From Chaetorhynchus papuensis (taxonomy: Eukaryota > Chordata > Aves > Passeriformes > Rhipiduridae), in assembly GCA_013396525.1 (NCBI GenBank), contig VWYX01000740.1, positions 1-64,000 of the forward strand: DNA of 64,000 nucleotides. Direction: 5' to 3'. Shown piece by piece: positions 57,667 through 64,000 of the stretch. The notes beneath the pieces are model-generated. The model did not search any database, was not told where the DNA came from, and saw only the letters and a program-made list of their open reading frames with translations. Made by a program: the position numbers and the translations under genes. The stretch's first letter is position 1; every line of letters begins with the position of its first letter.

Positions 57667-57704
57667 CTCTGGTCTGGAGATAGGTGGGTCTGGAGGTAGG
57701 TGGG
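57667..57704. repeat. Short GGTGGGTC tandem duplication
   Basis: TCTGGAGATAGGTGGG is followed directly by TCTGGAGGTAGGTGGG. Confidence 0.75.
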
Positions 57705-58311
57705 TCGGCAGGGATGCACTGGAAAGAAGCTTGGAAAATAAGAAAAAAATGTTGTTCCTCTGCCTCACCAGTTTTGATTATCTTCCTCCTTGTTTTTCTA
57801 AATTTTCCTCATGAAATTAATAAGGAATTACAGTAATAAGGAAAAAACCAATGTCCCTGTTAATGACAGGGCATGGGTCTTTAGAGCAGAGCAGATGTTC
57901 CATGGCATTAGCCACTTCCACTCTTGGCTCCATCTTGTTCCAGGGTGACAGGCTGATTAGAATTATCTGGTTTGGGAAATTCCATGAGCTGCTCTAGGAA
58001 CTCTACTGCTGCTTCCTCCCTTTGGACTGATGGCAAACTGCTGGAAAGCATTGTCAACATCTCTGTGGCTCCTTCCGTGCCCAGAGATCTTCACAAACCA
58101 GAGATGGGAGAGGACTGTTAAATGCTCCAAATCCTGGCCAGCACAGGTTTTCTCTCCAGGGCACACTTGTTGGTTTGGGAAAAAACCTCATGTTTAGTAT
58201 TTCAAGAACTTTGTACTCATCACTTCCTCAGGGGAGTTATTATACGATAGCTCTTGTTGGGAAAGCTTCTCCTCCTCCTTGATAATTTATCCTAGATTTT
58301 TTCTACCTAGG

Positions 58312-58368
58312 GGTGTATATATAAAAATATATATGTGATATATGATTACTTTATATATATATAAAGAT
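58312..58368. repeat. (TA)n-rich tract
   Basis: Several TATATATA blocks are separated by a few other bases. Confidence 0.85.
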
Positions 58369-58752
58369 TCTAAGAAGTTCCTGATTCTGTTCTCTTAACA
58401 CATCATTAAATCATGATGCCCCAAAGCTCTGCATATCCTACAGCTTCGATAAACTACTCACTCTCGTGAGCCTTTATTAATATTCATTATTTTTTTCCAG
58501 CTTGCTTCTAGGAAGTCAGGACAACCCCGTGGCTGCATGTCTGGCAAGACCTAAATTCAGTTTCTTGCTCTGTCATACTTTCCAGCACACTCTGAGCGTG
58601 TTCTCATCGTTAGTTCTCTTCATTCCTTGTCAGTGCAAATATTTTGGTTGCTTTTCTTTTTCGCAGTTGTCTCAGCTTTATCAGGCTTGAATCTCACTCT
58701 GTTCTTTTCCTGTCTCTTTTCTTGTCCCTATTTACAGTAGGTTCTTCTTCAA

Positions 58753-58775
58753 ATTTTTTTTTTTTTTTTTTTTGC
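58753..58775. repeat. Poly-T tract
   Basis: More than 20 T bases in a row. Confidence 0.9.
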
Positions 58776-61700
58776 TGGTGGCCTTCCCCAAATTAATGTC
58801 CCCCATACTTACAATGGCATTTAAAGGCTCCTATTTGCTTTTACCTCCCTGACTCTCTGGACTGAAGGTTTTCTCAGAAACACTGACAGTTCTGGCCAAC
58901 AAGTGCTGCTCTAGAGAGGAGCACAACTTTCTTGTCTTTATTTGTGGCATGTTTTTGGTACAGGAAATAGCCCGCTCCCTCGCTTCTCCTCTGATTCATC
59001 CAGTGATTTCAAAGAAAATAACAGCAGATAATTTGAAAGGAATTGCGGCAATTTGTGCCTGGTGGGCTTGAGAAATTTTGCGGTACCTCTCCTCTACTTT
59101 TGATGAGAACTCCAAAGGTTTCTGTGTGGGGAGAGATTGGCAGGTTGTTTTTGTTGTTAAGCTGAGACAGCAATGTGTGGGTGGAAGAAGGTTTTGTTTG
59201 ATTCAGTGCTGGGAAATGGGGGGACTTAATCTTGCCTCCAATATCCTGCTTCTCTCTGTTCGGTGGAAAACACTTGCCTGAGTGAACAGCTAAAAGTCTC
59301 TGAGAGCAGCAAAGTGCTGGACAGTCTTGGTCAGCATCCAAGGACAGTGCCCAGAGCACATCTAAAGTTGTGTCCAGTGTCTGAAAGCCAAGGAGAAAAG
59401 AGGTGTGAAGGCATCAGCTGCTGCAGCAAGGTTTGCATTGCCATGGTTAAACTATCTAAGCCTCATGGAAACTGGGATATTTTAACCAGGGTCACCACCT
59501 TCCTCTTTGTCCTGCCCAGTGTTCCTGGACTGTGCAGGTCCCAAATCCTGAACGAGCCAGGGGGAATCTGCTCCGTGACTTGCTCATATTGCACACTTGG
59601 AAGTAAATTGAATTCTTCATCCCAACGAGCAGTAAAGGCTTAGGTCTGAAACAGATTACCTGATAGTTAGAGGCCGGAAAAGACATTGGTAAAAATTTAA
59701 ATCAAGTCCTTAAAAAACAAGAGAAAGAAATACCTGTTGGATCTGCCAGCAGAGAAGGGTTGGCTGGACATGGTGCCCCTCTAATGGAAGCAGAAGTATG
59801 GGCAGCAGGAGGAAAAAAGGAAGGAAGCGCTTCCTGGGAAGAATATTAACTGATAAAAGAATTATAATTTTTCCCCCAAGCATGATTTAATTTCATATAA
59901 AGGTCATTCAAACTGCAGGAGGACTTTGTCAGGCTCTTCACACGATACCAGAGGATGCTCCATATGGAAGTATTCTGGATTAGCCTGAGAAACCAGGCTG
60001 GCTGCTTGAGTTCAGTGCTGGAATCCTTGATAACTGTGAGACTTCTAGAAATTTTAGACAGTTTAAAAAGGTATCCTAAGAGACAGGATGAACTTTAGCA
60101 GAAATGCAATTTAATTTGAGCCTAAGCTCACCTTTATAAAGTTTTTTAATCTTGCATGTATAGAGGTCTCCTCCCTGGCATTATTCTATGTCTGTTTTAA
60201 ATTGGTCATCTTGGCTTCAAAGCAGAAAATATAAAAACTTGGCTAAAAGCAGTGATTGAGAAAGGTTTTGGCTGTTTTTTTTGTAATAACTTCGAAGGAA
60301 GATGGAGGAGTGAAAAAGAAGAATTGTTTAAGGTAAAGCATGGCACAGGAATAGTGGGGATTATCTGAAGAGTAATATATAACTATTTTGAAATGAAATG
60401 TTCCTGGCCATGCTTGCTCTGAAGTTTGGGAACAGCTTTGTAATGGGAGAAGCAGAGGAAGGAGGGGAAGAGGTAGCTGTGAGCTGGAGCTTGATGCATT
60501 GACTGAAGTAAGAATATGATATGGATTCTTTTTAACAGCAGTGAATCAAATTTAATTATGGAAGAGGTCATGCAACTCTCTGCACTTCCAAGAAACAGAT
60601 GCTGACAAAACCACATGGGCCAGCGACGAGATTGTGAATGCAATTCACATCCACACAGGGGAAGCTCAGGGAATGAAAATGTATCTCCCTGTTTTTCTCT
60701 AATATTTGTGCTCCAGGGTTGAGATGGTTTTAGAGATTAAGGACAGGATATGGAAGGTTTCAGCAGAGGAAAGCTTTTGAAATCAGGCTGTGGTTCTCAG
60801 CAAATGAAGAGGCTGCTCTATGTTCAATAAAACTGTGTGGTTATCTCAGTCTAATTTATGGGGATGCACATGTAAGGCTATTCCTTCATGGCCTGATTTA
60901 TTGCATTCAGCAAGATCAGAGCAAATTTCTCAATCGCTCATGAATTTGAAGTAGTGGAGTCAAAACTCAAACCAGGCTATAATTTATGCCACTGGAAAAT
61001 CACCCAGCTCATCCCTGTACTGGAGACTACTGGCCAGTGCCAATTATGGTGGCTTTTAGGTCAAATTTAATCCAGCTGTTCCTCTTTGGGTGCTTTGTTT
61101 GGTGTGCCTGAGGGATTTCAAGCTGCGTTAGACTTCGTTGGCTTTCATGGTCAGAAAAGACTCCAAATTCCTTTATTCCTACCTCTGGTACTATATAAAC
61201 CAGTTCCTGCCATCATGGGAATTTTTCTAGTTCTTCCTGATAATATTTTTACAATTTCCTAGTAACTACTGCTAGTACACTGCTAGTAAACTACTGCTGC
61301 TCTATTGGTCCAGTGTCAGGGAAAAGTCAAAAGCAGAGGAGAGAAAGTTTGCATTTTGCACACTCAGGCATTTGTTGCTTTTGAACTCTGGACACAATAG
61401 GAAGAGAAAGAATCTGAAAATCATTCCTCATGCCCAACCTATCCCTGTCTCTGCCCATCTCCCTCCAATGCCCCACACTGACTCTCTTGAGTTATTAAAC
61501 CCAGGTGATGGATCAGCCAGACATCAAACCATTTGATCTTGACTACCTGATATTCATGTTACATAAAAGGCAGAGTAAAAATGCAAAAGCCCCGTGGCCA
61601 AGGCAGCTAGAGGAAATGGAAAACCACAGCAGCCTGCTAGGAAAGAGGAGAGATTATTACAGTGCAGTGGGGCAGAGCTTCTCCCCTGGAGTATTAGGAA

Positions 61701-64000
61701 CAAGCCTTTGGGGCAGGAATGGTGTGATCTGCCCTCCACTGCAGGAGTAACAGGAATCCTCCAAATCAAATGTGTGCCCTGAAAATGTTCATCCATAACT
61801 TTTTCTGCTGCTGATGCCATCTTGATCTTCTTGCTGTGGCACAAAGTCTTGAATGGGGAATATTCCTTGTCATCCTAATGCCTGAACTGAAAGCAGTCCT
61901 GCTGAAAGTCCAGAGGGGAGTTCCAGCTACAAAGCCCACCACCTCATCCACCTTGTGGACTGAAATTCCCTGTGTTTGTACACAGAAAGATTCAGATAAA
62001 TCTGAACAGGTCCAGGGCCTGGGGTGTGTCTCCAGCAGAAAACCATTTATGTCATAAAGTTTCTTCCAGCATCTCTAACATGGTGTGGTCATCTCCACAA
62101 ATTTTTCTCTGGGAAAGGTAGGCTGACAACTCCTCAGGAAGACCAGAGAAGGATTTAAACCTACCAAACTTCTTGGCTGAAACACTGAAGCTGAGAACCT
62201 GGTTGTTACTTGTTCTACCCACAGTTATGAGAGAAGGATGCTGGAGTTCACTGGTTTCTCACCTGAGCTGGTGGAAGGCATCCAGCTACATTTACTGATG
62301 TTTTGGCCTCAGTTTCCACACTGAATTTGTAGAGCAGCTGAGCCTGCGTGGTGTGATTCACGTATCATTCCCTTGAACAGCACACACTCTGAAAGTGCTG
62401 TGGATACTTTTATAGGCACTTGATTTTAACACAGCTCTGTAGTCTCAGAGTCACTTCTGAATATGGAGGAGAATGCAGAAAGATTGGGAACAAAAAATTA
62501 AAAATTTATTTTCTCTCATCTCGTGGGGTCATGCTCAGCTGAACACTCACTACTACTGGTGTATAGCACAGCCCCAGTGGTCCTTATTTTCCATCAGCAC
62601 TGATTGAAAATAATAGAAAATAGCAATAGATCATTGATCATGTTTTTCTGTGCCTGTTGACAATCAGTGCATTAAAAGCTGATCTCTGTGATTATTACCA
62701 TGAGTCAGTGAGTGCCATCTGTCTCTTGGCACTGATAACTCAGCCAAGATCAATATCTGCATCATCCTACCTTTCTTTTAAAAATTGTTTTAAATTGCTC
62801 TGAGTGATTTTCTTTTTAAGAACTTTCCAGGCTTAAAGTCTCTCTATGGGATAAGTGTATTTATAAATCCCAGAAGACAGCATTGGAATTCTTACTCGTT
62901 AAAGAATATCTGCCTTATACATTTGTTACTTACCATGCTCAAAATGCAAACAGAATTTCTGAATGCTTTTGCAGAAACAGTGGGTGTGCAGAGCAGTGGA
63001 CGCCGAGCCAGGACTTTTGGATCACCCAGGAAAGGCTCTGAGAGCTCTATGGGCCCCCCCAGATTTGTTTTTACAAGAAATCCTTGACACCAGCCCAGGA
63101 CTGGTGCACTCTAACATCCCATCCAGATGAGAGTCAGGAATGTGCCTCTGCCAGCCCCTCCCCACCTCTTTTCCTTGGCTGCACAAATTCCCAGTGGTTT
63201 GTCAAACCATTTGTATTTTATTTTAAAGCACAAGGCTCAATCACTCTGTGACCACTGGAAGTCTTCCAAATACCAGTTAAACCCCAGCCTGAAATAAGCT
63301 ATTTTCTCCTTATTTGAAACCTTCAAAACAATGCAAGCAATCTGCTTTCACTCTGCATCATCCACAAGGCCATGGATCACTGATTAATTTCTGTTTCTCG
63401 TCTCCTAGGACTCTTTTTTCTCTCTTATCTCATATTTTATTTCCGTGCATTGTCATCATGGAAATTCCTATCAAGGCTATTTTGCTGCAACTTAAATTTT
63501 AAAGGTAGTTCGCAAGAAGTGCAGCAAAATTGGAGTGTATTTCACCCTGTGCCAGTTGTTACAGTAATAATTAAATAAAAAAAATGGTGTGGCCCTTGAA
63601 AATCAGTTTTCTTCTTAAGCCTGTTTTCTCGTGCCACTGCACAAGAGCTCTGCTGTGCTAATGTGGATTTGCCACATAGCAAGGAAGGCCTTTGGCGTAT
63701 TTTTCATGGCGTGGTGTTGCTCTAAAGAAATTGTATACATTGTTTAACCTCTCTGAATACAGGCTCTGCTGTAGGCCACGGCCTGTTGCGGTCAGTGGCA
63801 GAAAAACCAACCATGAATCTGCAATTTCAGTCCACGGCAGAGCTGCCCTGGGAAGGAGCATCGTTGGAGAGCAATTTTAGGCTTGAATCAAAGGCCCAGG
63901 GCCAACATCTTCGCACCGCCGGCAGGGTGAAGCTGACAATCCCTTGGAAAAGGACCAGGCCTTGGAAGAAGTTGCTGTGTAATGGCCCATTCTTCATAAT

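Larger units (their letters stand above)
53341..64000. other. Intergenic, nothing recognised apart from simple repeats
   Basis: No CR1, LTR, RNA or coding exon that I can support in 10.6 kb. Low-complexity tracts are listed separately. ORFs up to 126 codons (59263-59643) show no known motif. No aquaporin-like NPA exon is present on either strand. Confidence 0.6.

Noticed and set aside
1..64000. CRISPR arrays, operons, phage or bacterial defence genes, tRNA or rRNA genes
   Set aside because: No spaced direct repeats, ribosome sites or RNA-gene boxes were seen; introns, CR1 and LTRs show vertebrate nuclear DNA.

Overview
This is nuclear DNA from a vertebrate, almost certainly a bird. The evidence is multi-exon coding sequence with GT-AG introns of 2.6 to 10 kb, many CR1 LINE 3' ends (with the avian CR1 terminal ATTCTGTG-type repeats), and several short solo LTRs of bird-type endogenous retroviruses. 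Nothing prokaryotic is present: there are no operons, Shine-Dalgarno sites, CRISPR arrays or insertion sequences. The species cannot be fixed from the sequence alone; the mix of CR1 and numerous LTRs would suit a songbird, but that is inference.

Positions 1-27318 hold the 3' part of one plus-strand gene, which I read as MINDY4 (FAM188B), a MINDY-family deubiquitinase. Five exons are visible: 4625-4688, 7279-7440, 17585-17765, 21834-21906 and 27270-27318 (stop TGA at 27316). They join in phase and encode the last 175 residues, including the probable catalytic His in an SESHF motif. The N-terminal part of the protein and the catalytic Cys lie upstream of the window. A 3' UTR of about 1.1 kb probably follows, with poly(A) signals at 28196 and 28389.

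Positions from about 28400 to 64000 contain no coding gene that I recognise. The region consists of CR1 fragments, solo LTRs, simple repeats and unique AT-rich sequence. In human, AQP1 follows MINDY4 on the same strand; no aquaporin exon is visible here, so it probably lies beyond the right edge.

Mobile elements explain most of the non-unique sequence. One LTR family with termini TGATGCCTT/AAGGCATCA occurs at 12120-12570, 18794-19234, up to 31532, and (a related subfamily) 52577-53203, with a probable fragment at 1-56. Two copies have clean 4-bp target duplications (TGTA and CCCT). Both N gaps in the window fall inside copies of this family. A second family is present at 30459-30832 and 35559-35930 with 6-bp target duplications. 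A third is present at 5885-6276 and, inverted, at 25401-25957. The LTR at 52577-53203 sits inside a CR1, splitting it in two. Other noteworthy items are a CpG-rich patch at 2520-2960, a 137-bp tandem duplication at 3060-3335, an (AAT)n/(ATT)n palindrome at 23808-23899, an LTR-like block with CCAAT and TATA boxes at 38837-39389, and an unassigned exon-like minus-strand ORF at 47156-47437. I found no convincing new biological system.
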